Source: SKHV01 sp963678565
Lineage (GTDB): Bacteria > Bacteroidota > Bacteroidia > Bacteroidales > Prolixibacteraceae
Assembly: GCA_963678565.1 (NCBI GenBank)
Contig: OY782875.1
Coordinates: forward strand, 3,720,001-3,784,000
Direction: 5' to 3'
DNA: 64,000 nucleotides
Shown piece after piece: positions 35,675-45,170 of the stretch. A program made the translations under genes and the position numbers. Within the stretch, counting starts at the first letter, position 1. Every line of letters starts with the position of its first letter. The notes beneath the pieces were generated by a model, which was not told the origin of the DNA, did not search any database, and worked only from the letters and a program-made list of their open reading frames with translations.

Positions 35675-37201
35675 ATGAAAACATTTAATCGATGCTTGCT
35701 CAGTGTACTTTTTTTCACACTGACTAAATTTCCAGTTGCCTACGGGCAGGATCAAAGCACCTTAATCTCTTTCGAGAATGCCTACCAAATGATGCAAAGA
35801 CAAAACCCCGTTCTGGAACGAGCAAGGCAACAAATCAAGCAAAAAGAGTACGAAAAGGCAGCTAAAAGTGGGCTTTACGCGCCTAAAGTTTCTATTGGAG
35901 CAAAGGCGGTTTTAATGGCTGAACCACTGCATCTCGACCTAACAGAGGTGAAAAATGCAATTTTGCCCTTATACGATGCCTTAGGAAATTATGGAACCTT
36001 TAGCGGTGTGCCGAATCCAGATCCTACAACCAATGCAATGCTGCCCACCTTGCCGGAAGAGCTTAGCACCAAAGCAGTACGCTCACAACTTTTACAAGGT
36101 GAACAAACCATTGCTAACGCCAATTGGGATAAAGTAATCCAGGAAGAAAAATTTGCCGCAGTTACTGCCGACTTTATATGGCCAATATTTACAGGTGGAA
36201 AAATTCAAGCGGCAAATAAAGCAGCAAATGTTGAAATTGAAATTGGAGAAGAAAACCTGAATCAAGTTCAAGGCGAAATGTTGGTTGAATTGGTGAACCG
36301 CTATTATGGATTAGCCTTAGCTACACAAGCGGTTGAAGTTCGACGTAAGATGTACGAGGCAATGGATACACATTATTCTGACGCTGAAAAACTTTACAAC
36401 GAAGGAATGATTGCAAAAATTGAATTACTACATGCCAATGTTGTTCGCAACGAAGCGGAGCGTGAACTGAAAAAAGCGCAACGAAATGTACAAATCATTG
36501 AGACAGGTTTATCTGCAACACTTGCTTCCGACACAGCATCGACCTTACAACCAGCAAGCAACTTGTTTATTAATAAAACGCTTCCTGCAGCTGATTATTG
36601 GATTTCTTTATCAATTGCTACTAATCCTCAATTGAAACAACTCGAAGGAAAAAAGAAATTGATTGCCATTAAAGACAAAGCTGAAAAAGGAGAATATTTA
36701 CCTACCGTTGCTGCAATAGGATCATACAATATCGCCGACAAAAACCTATCGGAATTTGTACCCGACTGGATGGTTGGTGTTGGTATGCAATGGTCTATTT
36801 TTGAAGGATTGTCGCGTAACAAAAATATAAAAGCGACACAGGCAATGGAAGAGCAAATTCTCCAAGCAGAGTCGCAAGCTAAAAACACGCTCAAGGCTTA
36901 TTTAACAAAGTTACATCACCAACTAAGTATGGATTTAGAGCAAATAAAAGAATTGGAAAGCACACTCGAACTTGCTGAAGAATATTGCGCAAGTACAGAA
37001 AAAGCTTTTAAGGAAGGATTTGCAACCTCAACAGCTGTAGCCGATGCCAATTTAAAAGTTGAGCAAGCTAAAATTTTACGTCTGAGAGTATATTACGAAT
37101 ACGATATAACCCTCGGTTTATTGCTGCAAACTGCAGGTGTACCAAATCAATACCTAAACTATTGTAGTGGAGAAAATACAATCATCAAAACATTAAATTA
37201 A
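35675..37201 (+). CDS. TolC-like outer-membrane efflux protein
   Basis: 508 residues. Signal peptide ending 'FPVAYGQ', then the two-fold repeated OEP (outer-membrane efflux protein) layout of long helices: 'FENAYQMMQRQNPVLERARQQI', 'HYSDAEKLYNEGMIAKIELLHANVVRNEAERELKKAQ', and the second-half equivalents 'WSIFEGLSRNKNIKATQA' and 'ALKEGFATSTAVADANLKVEQAK'-like region. It forms the outer-membrane channel of the tripartite exporter with the HlyD-like and ABC-2 proteins downstream. Confidence 0.88.
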   Translation: MKTFNRCLLSVLFFTLTKFPVAYGQDQSTLISFENAYQMMQRQNPVLERARQQIKQKEYEKAAKSGLYAPKVSIGAKAVLMAEPLHLDLTEVKNAILPLYDALGNYGTFSGVPNPDPTTNAMLPTLPEELSTKAVRSQLLQGEQTIANANWDKVIQEEKFAAVTADFIWPIFTGGKIQAANKAANVEIEIGEENLNQVQGEMLVELVNRYYGLALATQAVEVRRKMYEAMDTHYSDAEKLYNEGMIAKIELLHANVVRNEAERELKKAQRNVQIIETGLSATLASDTASTLQPASNLFINKTLPAADYWISLSIATNPQLKQLEGKKKLIAIKDKAEKGEYLPTVAAIGSYNIADKNLSEFVPDWMVGVGMQWSIFEGLSRNKNIKATQAMEEQILQAESQAKNTLKAYLTKLHHQLSMDLEQIKELESTLELAEEYCASTEKAFKEGFATSTAVADANLKVEQAKILRLRVYYEYDITLGLLLQTAGVPNQYLNYCSGENTIIKTLN

Positions 37202-37209
37202 TCAGAATC

Positions 37210-38193
37210 ATGAAAAAGAAAAATATAGTTACCGTTGCAGTATTGCTTGCTATCGCAGCATTTATTACATACACATTCATCATCGTTTTACAAAAAGACC
37301 CAATCGTTTTACAGGGCGAAGTAGAAGCTACCCAAGTAAAAATCTCGTCGAAAGTTCCTGGTCGAATCGATCAGATTGCAGTTAAAAAAGGCCAGAAAGT
37401 AAAAAAAGGAGACTTCATCTTTTCAATCGATTCTCCTGAGATTAATGCCAAATTAGCACAAGCAACTGCTGCTCGTTTAGCTGCCGATGCGCAAAAGCAA
37501 AAGGCACTTAACGGAGCACAAGCCGAAGATATAACTGCAGCTTACAGTACATATATTAAAGCGGAAGCTGCTGCTCAATTCGGTGAAAAAACATTTAACA
37601 GAATTCAGAACTTATTTGAACAAGGTGTAATTCCAGAACAACAACGTGATGAGGTTGAAACAAAAATGAAAGCAGCTCGCGAAACTGCAAATGCTGCAAA
37701 AGCTATATGGCAGAAAGCTGAAAAAGGTGCGCGTGCAGAAGATAAAGTAGCAGCCGATGCACTTGTACAACGTGCCGATGCAGCAATTCAAGAAGTTGAA
37801 GCTTATTTGGCTGAAACCACAATCTATGCACTTTCAAATGGTGAAGTAAGTGGCATTAATGCTGAAGAAGGCGAATTGGTTTCAACTGGCTTTCCGGTGG
37901 TTACCATCACCAATTTGAATGACATTTGGGTAACACTTTTCGTTCGCGAAGATTATTTGTCGCACTTTAAAATGGGCTCAACTTTCGAAGCGATGATTCC
38001 CGGATTAGATAATCAACGCTACACTTTTAAAGTAGACTACATCAGTGCAGCAGGTGATTTTGCTCGATGGAATGCAACTAAAACATCTGGTGAATTCGAT
38101 TTAAAATCATTCGAGATCCAAGCACGACCAGTGAAAAAAATTGAAGGCTTCCGTCCAGGTATGACTGCTGTTGTAACTCTTGATGCAGAATAA
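37210..38193 (+). CDS. HlyD/EmrA-family periplasmic adaptor
   Basis: 327 residues. One N-terminal membrane helix ('VTVAVLLAIAAFITYTFII') anchors it in the inner membrane. A biotinyl-lipoyl-like half-motif 'GRIDQIAVKKGQKVKKGDFIF' is followed by a long alanine-rich coiled coil (about residues 75-200) and the second lipoyl half and beta-barrel ('GEVSGINAEEGELVSTGFPVVTI'). It bridges the ABC-2 permeases and the TolC-like channel. The next gene's ATG follows its stop after a single base. Confidence 0.9.
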   Translation: MKKKNIVTVAVLLAIAAFITYTFIIVLQKDPIVLQGEVEATQVKISSKVPGRIDQIAVKKGQKVKKGDFIFSIDSPEINAKLAQATAARLAADAQKQKALNGAQAEDITAAYSTYIKAEAAAQFGEKTFNRIQNLFEQGVIPEQQRDEVETKMKAARETANAAKAIWQKAEKGARAEDKVAADALVQRADAAIQEVEAYLAETTIYALSNGEVSGINAEEGELVSTGFPVVTITNLNDIWVTLFVREDYLSHFKMGSTFEAMIPGLDNQRYTFKVDYISAAGDFARWNATKTSGEFDLKSFEIQARPVKKIEGFRPGMTAVVTLDAE

Positions 38194-38194
38194 A

Positions 38195-39373
38195 ATGGCT
38201 AAAGTTTCATCAACATTATTGGCGGTGCTTCAACGCGAAACCGATCGGATTCGGCACAATCCAGCTTATCGTTTCTTGCTCTTTATTGGACCGCTTGTTG
38301 GCATTTTTATGCTCTACTTTCTATTCCGACAGGGAGCTGTGAAAGAATTACCTATAGCAGTTGTTGATCAAGATCATTCATCTCTTTCAACAAAAATAGC
38401 GAATAACCTTGATGCATCTTCCGACGTACAAGTTACGGTACATGCATTGGATCTGTTTCAGGCTCAAAAGTTTTTGGAAGAAGGTGAAGTGGAAGCAATA
38501 GTGTTCATTCCAAAAGAAACAGAAAAGAAAGTTTATCAAGGAAATGAATCACCAATCCCTGTTTATATCAATGGGGTAAACGTACTAAAAGCCGGGTTAA
38601 TTCAACGTTCTGTATTAACCACCTTGAAAACAATTTCAGGTGGAGCTCAGTTGAAAAAATTATTGTTGGCAGGAAAATCGGAGCAAGAAGCGATGACTCG
38701 AATCGTTCCCGTACAAATACAAAAACACGTGCTTTTCAATCCATACACCAACTACACTTACTTTTTAAGTTCGGCGATGTTATACGTAATGTTGTATCTA
38801 TTCGTATTCCTGAGTTCAGTTTATACTTTAGGAAATGAATTAAAGCGAGGTACTGGCCTTGACCTCTTATCGAAAAGTAACCAAAGTGTACGCATGGCGA
38901 TCGCAGGAAAAATGATTCCCTACACACTCATTTTTTCAGGCTTTGCAATGCTCATCAATTACTTGCTTTTTGAGGTCGAAGGAATGCCAATAAATGGAAA
39001 CTTCACTGTTCTATTTGTTGGGCAATTTGTAACCATAATTTCCTATCAATTAATGGGACTTATTTTTATGGGAACAACCAGCAATTTACGTTTAGCACTA
39101 TCCATTGCGAGTGCATACTCAATGATCGGCATTACCTTTTCAGGCCTAACCTTCCCTTTGGAAGCAATGCCACATTTTGCACAATATGTATCGGCAATTT
39201 TCCCGTTTACATGGTGGGAAAAGCTTGTTATTTCACAAGGATTAAGAGGCGCTCCATTAAAAGATGCACTTCCGTATATCTGCTACATTTTAATTTTTCA
39301 AGTCATCTCATTGTTCTTCCTTTCAGGATACAAAAAGCACTTGAGTGATTCAAAATACTGGGGGAAATCGTAA
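38195..39373 (+). CDS. ABC-2 type permease, YhhJ/YbhS-like (first)
   Basis: About 392 residues from the ATG at 38195 (MAKVSS); ATGs at 38180 and 38183 overlap hlyD in another frame and are less likely. One N-terminal helix ('RFLLFIGPLVGIFMLYFLF'), a large periplasmic domain (about 55-190, 'LPIAVVDQDHSSLSTKIANN') and five further helices with the ABC-2 'GTGLDLLSKS' region and 'MIGITFSGLTFPLEAMP' make the standard fold of export permeases. It probably forms a heterodimer with the next gene's product. Confidence 0.88.
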   Translation: MAKVSSTLLAVLQRETDRIRHNPAYRFLLFIGPLVGIFMLYFLFRQGAVKELPIAVVDQDHSSLSTKIANNLDASSDVQVTVHALDLFQAQKFLEEGEVEAIVFIPKETEKKVYQGNESPIPVYINGVNVLKAGLIQRSVLTTLKTISGGAQLKKLLLAGKSEQEAMTRIVPVQIQKHVLFNPYTNYTYFLSSAMLYVMLYLFVFLSSVYTLGNELKRGTGLDLLSKSNQSVRMAIAGKMIPYTLIFSGFAMLINYLLFEVEGMPINGNFTVLFVGQFVTIISYQLMGLIFMGTTSNLRLALSIASAYSMIGITFSGLTFPLEAMPHFAQYVSAIFPFTWWEKLVISQGLRGAPLKDALPYICYILIFQVISLFFLSGYKKHLSDSKYWGKS

Positions 39374-39390
39374 TTCGTAAGATACAGAAA

Positions 39391-40605
39391 ATGAAAAAAT
39401 CAGATAATATAAGTCGAATTGAATTGGTTGCGCTCCATTTTGTAAAAGAGCTCAAAGCAATTTTTAGCGATCGCGGAGCCATACTTATTTTAATGGGCGC
39501 CATGCTCATCTATCCATTGCTTTATTCAGTCGGTTATTTCAACGAAACCTTAACCGATTTAGGGATTGGCGTAGTCGATCTTGATCACACAGAATTGAGC
39601 CGAAAATATACGCAAATGATTGATGCAACACCTGAGTTGAATGTCACCTTCGAACTGCAATCATTAAAGGAAGCAAAAGATTTATTCATGCAGAATAAAA
39701 TCAAAGGAGTTGTGTTGATTGAAAATGGTTTTCAAAAATCAGTTCTTTCTGGAGATCAAGCAAACGTGGCTGTTTATGCCGATGCTAGTTATTTCTTGAA
39801 ATATAGAAATGAATATTTAGCAGTAGCTTACACCAATGCTTATTTCTCAGGTGGAATTTCGGTTAAGAAATATATGCTGGAAGGAAATTCAATTCAACAA
39901 GCAAAAATAAGTAGCGATCCATTGCCCGTTTTTACACACATACTTTATAATCCAGCTTCGAGCTATGGTAGCTTTGTAATGCCAGGTATCATTTTGATTA
40001 TCATTCAACAAACTCTTTTAATAGGAATTGGCTTAATGGGTGGTTCTTTCTCTGAGTCGAAAGACAGTCCATTTTTACTACCTATTTCCAATAGAACTAG
40101 AGAAATAATTCCATATTTAGCAGGAAAATCAGGAGCCTATTTAGCAGTAACAATTATCAATATTGCTTTTGCTGTATTTATGGTTCATCACTGGTTTAAC
40201 TATCCCGATAAAGCTTCAGCTTTAGATATTTTAATGTTGCTCTTGCCGTATGCGCTTGCCGTTATTTCCTTAGGAATTGGAATTTCAACACTCTTTAAGC
40301 ATCGAGAATCAGCAATTGTATTCATGGTTTTCTTATCACCAATTGCGCTGTTTTTAAGCGGACTTTCGTGGCCAACGTCAGCAATTCCCGAATGGTTAGT
40401 AGCCATATCGAAAGTATTACCAAGTACCAATGTTATCCCTGCTTACTTGCGCTTGCGCATTATGGGTGTGGGTATGGAAGGAATCAAACACGATTTATTA
40501 CAAGTATATGGGCAAGCAGCTGCCTACATGATTTTGGTAGCAATCTACTTTACTTTCCGAATTTTTAAAGAGAAAAGAAGAAGTAAACTAAACAATCCCG
40601 AATAA
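39391..40605 (+). CDS. ABC-2 type permease, YhhJ/YbhS-like (second)
   Basis: 404 residues, with the same layout as the preceding permease: 'AILILMGAMLIYPLLYSVGY' helix, periplasmic domain starting 'IGVVDLDHTELSRKY', then C-terminal helices with 'FLSGLSWPTSAIPEWLVAIS'. The pair are paralogues. No ATP-binding subunit gene lies in the operon, so an ATPase elsewhere or a different energy coupling must be assumed. The stop codon lies inside the loop of the downstream hairpin. Confidence 0.88.
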   Translation: MKKSDNISRIELVALHFVKELKAIFSDRGAILILMGAMLIYPLLYSVGYFNETLTDLGIGVVDLDHTELSRKYTQMIDATPELNVTFELQSLKEAKDLFMQNKIKGVVLIENGFQKSVLSGDQANVAVYADASYFLKYRNEYLAVAYTNAYFSGGISVKKYMLEGNSIQQAKISSDPLPVFTHILYNPASSYGSFVMPGIILIIIQQTLLIGIGLMGGSFSESKDSPFLLPISNRTREIIPYLAGKSGAYLAVTIINIAFAVFMVHHWFNYPDKASALDILMLLLPYALAVISLGIGISTLFKHRESAIVFMVFLSPIALFLSGLSWPTSAIPEWLVAISKVLPSTNVIPAYLRLRIMGVGMEGIKHDLLQVYGQAAAYMILVAIYFTFRIFKEKRRSKLNNPE

Positions 40606-40623
40606 CCGTTCGGGATTTAGTTT
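40594..40623 (+). terminator. Hairpin ending the efflux operon
   Basis: AATCCCGAA (40594-40602) pairs perfectly with TTCGGGATT (40609-40617), followed by TAGTTT. The stem straddles the permease stop codon at 40603-40605. The U run is short, so efficiency is uncertain. Confidence 0.6.
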
Positions 40624-40970
40624 CCCTTATTAAGGATCGAGAAATAAAAATGAGTTCCTTCTACTGGCGTACTTTCAGCCCAAATTTCGCCATCATGCTT
40701 CTCTACAAATTCGCGACAAAGAATTAAACCTAAACCGGTTCGTTGTTCTTGGTTGGCACCAATTGTGGAGAAGCTTTTATCAATTCTAAAAAAGTTGATT
40801 CAACTGCTCCTTATTCATCCCAATGCCACTAACTTTAACACCTAAAGCAACCTGTTCCTTTTTTCAGAAATAAATACTTGGGCGACATTTTAGATGTTCT
40901 TTATTGCATTTGAAATTAAGTTTCGGAAAATAGAACTTAGCATACCTACATCGGCCTTGATCAAAAGAAC
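40617..40970 (-). pseudogene. Decayed C-terminal fragment of a histidine kinase
   Basis: On the minus strand, pieces of a HATPase domain can be read in shifting frames. 'ADVGMLSSIFRNLISNAIKN' (about 40957-40900) ends in a stop. 'GVKVSGIGMNKEQLNQLF' follows, also ending in a stop, and then 'TIGANQEQRTGLGLILCREF' and 'HDGEIWAESTPVEGTHFYFS', ending at a stop at 40617-40619. Each piece aligns with the intact kinase just upstream (41008-42237): 'GMLESVLRNLISNSIKFSS', 'DSGIGMNENIVSSLFQL', 'NGLGLIICKEF', 'GKIWVESKEGKGSIFYIS'. It therefore looks like the remnant of a tandem duplicate inactivated by small deletions. Confidence 0.85.
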
Positions 40971-41007
40971 GATTGATTAGAACTTATTGATAGTTATAAA
41001 AATTATC

Positions 41008-42237
41008 TTATGTATTATTTTGTGGGATAGAGATATAAAATATAGATCCTTTACCTTCTTTACTTTCGACCCAAATTTTCCCCTCATGTTTTTCAACAAA
41101 TTCTTTACAGATGATTAATCCAAGCCCATTACTACGTTCTCCATCAGTACCAGTTCGATTGGTTTGGTTTGAAAGCTGAAAAAGTGAGGATACAATATTT
41201 TCGTTCATCCCAATTCCCGAATCACGTACCCAAATAAGCAATGACTCGTTTTCACCTTTTTTTACTCCAACCTGAATTTTGCCACCTTTGCTTGAGAATT
41301 TAATAGAATTTGAAATTAGGTTTCGAAGTACTGATTCAAGCATGCCTTTATCCCCATAAACACTTAGAATTTCAGGGAAAGAAGACAATATTTCAATATC
41401 TTTTCGCGTAATTATTTCATTTAATAATTCTATCGTCTCTTCAAATAACTCATTAAATTTAAACCATTGGGGATTAAATGCTGACTTTCCGCGTTTTATC
41501 AACGACCATTGTAAAAGGTTTTCGAGTAGTACAAACAAGTTTCGTGATGACTTTTTCAATAAGTTTGCCATTGCTTTTATTTCAGGCAAACTCATATTAT
41601 CAATATCATCGGCCATTATTTCGGTATACCCCAAAATTGAATTAAACGGACTTCGAAGATCATGAGCAACAATAGATAAAAACTTATCCTTTTCTATCAT
41701 AGCTTTCTCCAATTCTGATTTCGCATATGCCTTATCCGATATTTGATTTGCAAAATAATAAAGCATCTCAGCCACCTTCGTAAATTGATCATAGCTCATA
41801 TATGGAACTTCCATAAAGGCATCTAAAAATTCTTTTTTATCAACACCAATTTCATCAGCATATTTTAGAACCCTCTCTTGATTTAAATCTTCATTTCGAA
41901 CTTGACCAATTAACCAACTGGCAATGTGTTGTCCCCCCACGGATATGCTAGCTCCTGCATCCCATAAGCCAGCACTTGCGCAAGGTTGAATTATTGGTCC
42001 TCCTAAAGATTGTTGACCTATTGCCGTATCTGATTTCATGCAATTGGCACAACCAATTGGAGAGCTACGAACAAGATTAAAACAAAAGTTTGTAAAGTTA
42101 CTTGGTTTAGTAATGGGTTCGCCTTCAGGAGTTGTTATAATCGAAGACACTCTGTGGGCCTCAGAAAAAACATCTTGCAATTTTTGCAATTCTTCAACTT
42201 CAAATAAATCAACTAATTCAATCTCGCGACTCTTCAT
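41008..42237 (-). CDS. PocR-domain sensor histidine kinase
   Basis: 409 residues, cytosolic (no membrane helix). Residues about 8-170 form a PocR-type sensory domain: 'LQDVFSEAHRVSSIITTPEG', then cysteines in 'FCFNLVRSSPIGCANCMKSD' and 'PIIQPCASAGLWDAGASI', and 'HIASWLIGQV'. The HisKA domain has 'FLSIVAHDLRSPFNSILGYT' (phospho-acceptor His near 190). The HATPase has 'NLISNSIKFSS', 'DSGIGMN' and 'NGLGLIICKEF'. PocR domains are thought to sense small hydrocarbon-derived ligands such as propanediol. It lies 18 bases after the GAF/PAS kinase, on the same strand; no response regulator is nearby. Confidence 0.88.
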   Translation of the reverse strand: MKSREIELVDLFEVEELQKLQDVFSEAHRVSSIITTPEGEPITKPSNFTNFCFNLVRSSPIGCANCMKSDTAIGQQSLGGPIIQPCASAGLWDAGASISVGGQHIASWLIGQVRNEDLNQERVLKYADEIGVDKKEFLDAFMEVPYMSYDQFTKVAEMLYYFANQISDKAYAKSELEKAMIEKDKFLSIVAHDLRSPFNSILGYTEIMADDIDNMSLPEIKAMANLLKKSSRNLFVLLENLLQWSLIKRGKSAFNPQWFKFNELFEETIELLNEIITRKDIEILSSFPEILSVYGDKGMLESVLRNLISNSIKFSSKGGKIQVGVKKGENESLLIWVRDSGIGMNENIVSSLFQLSNQTNRTGTDGERSNGLGLIICKEFVEKHEGKIWVESKEGKGSIFYISIPQNNT

Positions 42238-42255
42238 TTTAAATAATAGATTAGG

Positions 42256-44712
42256 TTACAAATTCGGTTCACCTCCCAATGTGTTTGAATTTGGTAATGA
42301 GAAATAAAATGTACTCCCTTGATCAATATCACTTTCAATCCAGATTTTGCCATTTAAAAGTTCAACCAATTCTTGAACAATACTCAAGCCCAATCCAGTT
42401 CCTGGAATTACCCCAGCATTTACATTGGTTCCTCTGTAAAATCGCTCAAAAATTTTAACTTTTTCATCGTTTGGGATTCCGATCCCTGTATCCGAAACAT
42501 AACAGATGCAATTTTTACCATCTGTTTTTAGTCCAATATGGATAGAGCCTTTTGACGTGTATTTAAATGCATTGGAAGTTAGGTTGAGATATATTTGCTT
42601 TATTTTATCGTAATCGGATCGAACAAAAATTTCATCGTTTGGTGTTTCGATCTTTAGCTCAACGCCATTTTGGTACTTCGGAATCGAGAAGGTTTTGATT
42701 ACTTCGTCCAGCAATTTTCCAAAATCAACTATTTCATAATTCAATTTAATTTCGCGATTTTGAAGCTTTGAGAATAGTACGATATCATCAATAATATGCA
42801 CTAATTGTTCTGAATTTTGAACAATGATATTGCTATAACTCTTAATTAATTCCTTATCATCTTCTTCAGGCAGCAAACTGGCAAATCCCATTATTGAATT
42901 TAATGGTGTCCTTACTTCGTGACTCATATTTTGAAGAAAGGCTGTTTTCAAATTATCGCTTTGTTCTACCTTCTCCATTGCCTTTATTAACTTTTTCTCT
43001 GCCAAGCGTCTTTCACTGATATCTACAAAATTTATTATAACCTGAACAATATTATTCATTGAGTCAAAAACGGGCATTCCGTTTACCATCAACCATACAA
43101 TATTATTTGAATTCGGACGAGTTACCCCTGCATTATAATTTTCAAGTGCAACCCTATTTTTAAGAATGATATTAACCGGATATTCGGCATTTGTCATTTG
43201 AGTTCCATCTTCTCGCAAAAATTTCCAATCGCGATGAATTGCATCAAGGCCTTTCAGTTGTCGATCGGACAAACCAAGTAATTCGCAAGCTCTCGGGTTG
43301 GTCTGCACAATTTTCGTTTGAGCATCATGTACAATTACACCAGCTTTTAAGTTATAGAGTAAGCTTCGAAGAGACTTTTCATTTTCCGATATTTTTAATT
43401 CGGCCTTCTTCCATTTCGTAATATCTTGGCAAAACCCGACACTTTCAATAGGTTTACCATTGGCATCAGAATAGATATCGGCTTTAACTCTAACCCATTT
43501 AATTTTATTATGCACTAAAATGCGATATTGAACATCAAATGCTTCACCATACTCTAAGGTTTCCATCCATTTACCATCTACATACTCACGATCCTCTGGA
43601 TGAATTAGTGCATTAATCATTTCCATTGTAATTGGAGTTCCATTAGGAATATCATAAATCCGATAAATTCCTTCTGTCCAATTAATTTCACTCGTTTTAA
43701 TATTGATTTGCCATGTTCCAAGTTTTCCAATTTCGTGAGACTTTTTCAACAAAACTTGTTGTTCTTTCATTTCTTTTTCAAACATGATACGCTCGGTAAT
43801 ATCATGCACAAAAACCACAAAATCATCCTCTGAAATACGATATCTCCCACTAATTTCCACATCAATAATACCGCCATCCTTTCGCTTATGTTTTGTTTCG
43901 GACTGAAATACTCCAATAGATACAATCTCTTGAATTTTATCACTGACACCTTTATTTGTATCGAATAGGTCAACTTCTGAAACATGCATTTTAAGCATTT
44001 CTTCCCGGCTATAGCCTAACATTTCACACGCAACATTGTTAACTTCAATAAAATTACCTTGTCGATTCACGATCCAAAAACCGTCTAAAGCCGATTGTAT
44101 AATATCTTTTGCTTGTAATTCACTTTTTTCAGCACGATCAATTGCCGCAATTAGTTTTTGCTCTCTATCTTTTAACTCAGTATTCTTATCTTTTAATTCA
44201 GTGGTACGTTCTTGCACCAAATTCTCCATATTTCGATATAAATTGGAATTACGAATGATAAGGGCAAAAATGCTTGATAGTTTGCGAAATAGATCAAGTA
44301 TTGAATCAATTCCATTAGTATCCATCAAGTCAAATAGCAGAATAAAGCCAACTTTTTGTTTCCCGGTAATAAGCGGAATTCTTATGGCATTCTCGATATT
44401 ATGCTGTTTCAGATTACTTGAAAACTTTCCTTTTTCGGTATGTAAATCATAAAAATAAATTCCTTTCTTATCATGGTCGCTAAATCCTTCTTTAAAGATA
44501 CTTTTTGCCAAATCATATCTGCGTTTTGGAGAAACGCTTAGCAGGTCGGTAACTCTTTCACCTGAATTCGTAGCAATCACAACAGTTTTAACACCAACGA
44601 TATTACGAATTTGCTCAGATAAATAATCGGCAAATTGTTTTGGGCTTTCAGAGCGTTCCAAAACATTCCTTAAAATCTCATTAAAAACAGTATTAAAATC
44701 GATATTATTCAT
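42256..44712 (-). CDS. GAF/PAS multi-sensor histidine kinase
   Basis: 818 residues, with no membrane segment. A GAF-like domain (about 1-150, 'ENAIRIPLITGKQKVGFILLF') and a short coiled coil (about 165-200) precede three PAS domains: about 205-320 ('ALDGFWIVNRQGNFIEVNN ... VHDITER'), about 330-440 ('GTWQINIKTSEINWTEG', PAS_3 type) and about 450-570 ('AGVIVHDAQTKIVQTNPRA'). HisKA 'FLQNMSHEVRTPLNSIMGFA' and HATPase 'NLTSNAFKYTSKG', 'DTGIGIP' and 'GTGLGLSIVQEL' complete it. The output is autophosphorylation and transfer to an unlinked response regulator. Confidence 0.92.
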   Translation of the reverse strand: MNNIDFNTVFNEILRNVLERSESPKQFADYLSEQIRNIVGVKTVVIATNSGERVTDLLSVSPKRRYDLAKSIFKEGFSDHDKKGIYFYDLHTEKGKFSSNLKQHNIENAIRIPLITGKQKVGFILLFDLMDTNGIDSILDLFRKLSSIFALIIRNSNLYRNMENLVQERTTELKDKNTELKDREQKLIAAIDRAEKSELQAKDIIQSALDGFWIVNRQGNFIEVNNVACEMLGYSREEMLKMHVSEVDLFDTNKGVSDKIQEIVSIGVFQSETKHKRKDGGIIDVEISGRYRISEDDFVVFVHDITERIMFEKEMKEQQVLLKKSHEIGKLGTWQINIKTSEINWTEGIYRIYDIPNGTPITMEMINALIHPEDREYVDGKWMETLEYGEAFDVQYRILVHNKIKWVRVKADIYSDANGKPIESVGFCQDITKWKKAELKISENEKSLRSLLYNLKAGVIVHDAQTKIVQTNPRACELLGLSDRQLKGLDAIHRDWKFLREDGTQMTNAEYPVNIILKNRVALENYNAGVTRPNSNNIVWLMVNGMPVFDSMNNIVQVIINFVDISERRLAEKKLIKAMEKVEQSDNLKTAFLQNMSHEVRTPLNSIMGFASLLPEEDDKELIKSYSNIIVQNSEQLVHIIDDIVLFSKLQNREIKLNYEIVDFGKLLDEVIKTFSIPKYQNGVELKIETPNDEIFVRSDYDKIKQIYLNLTSNAFKYTSKGSIHIGLKTDGKNCICYVSDTGIGIPNDEKVKIFERFYRGTNVNAGVIPGTGLGLSIVQELVELLNGKIWIESDIDQGSTFYFSLPNSNTLGGEPNL

Positions 44713-45114
44713 TACAATCTTGATCGTTTATTAATCGCAATATTCTTTTTCAGGCTCATTAAAATTATTTATCTTCATTTCAATACATTTCTAAATTATA
44801 CAATAAATCAATTGGACTAATTCTTGCTTTGAAGATATTCATTCTTTTAATCCATAATATACAATATTATCAATTTAACAAGACCAGTTATTAAACATTT
44901 TTATTTAATGATTGAATAGAGTTATTTTATTAGGTTGAAATACGAAAATCTAACAAATTAACGCATCAAGTATTAGTTTTAAAGGTTAAATAGAAAACCT
45001 ATTTCAATCTTACTTGCAGTATCTTATTGAAATGCCCCTTGTTCATTTTAAATATAGTGGTAATAAATAGAATATCAACAATTATAATACTTAGTAGCAT
45101 CAAGATCTGCTTAA
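44713..45114. other. AT-rich spacer with no gene seen
   Basis: About 400 bases between the start of the GAF/PAS kinase and the end of mutB, close to 20% G+C where counted by hand (12 of 60 at 44881-44940). It must contain the kinase promoter, but no exact TAnnTTTG was found on the minus strand. No ORF, repeat or RNA-like structure was seen. Confidence 0.5.
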
Positions 45115-45120
45115 AAACAA

Positions 45121-45148
45121 AAAGCCCCATCGTTTCCGACAGGGCTTT
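45121..45148 (-). terminator. Terminator after mutB
   Basis: AAAGCCC (45121-45127) pairs with GGGCTTT (45142-45148), with an inner TCG/CGA stem on a GAAA loop when read on the minus strand. On that strand the stem is followed by TTTTTGTTTTT. A U run also follows on the plus side, so it may work both ways. It lies 22 bases beyond the mutB stop. Confidence 0.88.
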
Positions 45149-45170
45149 TTTTACTTATGTTAATTATTTT

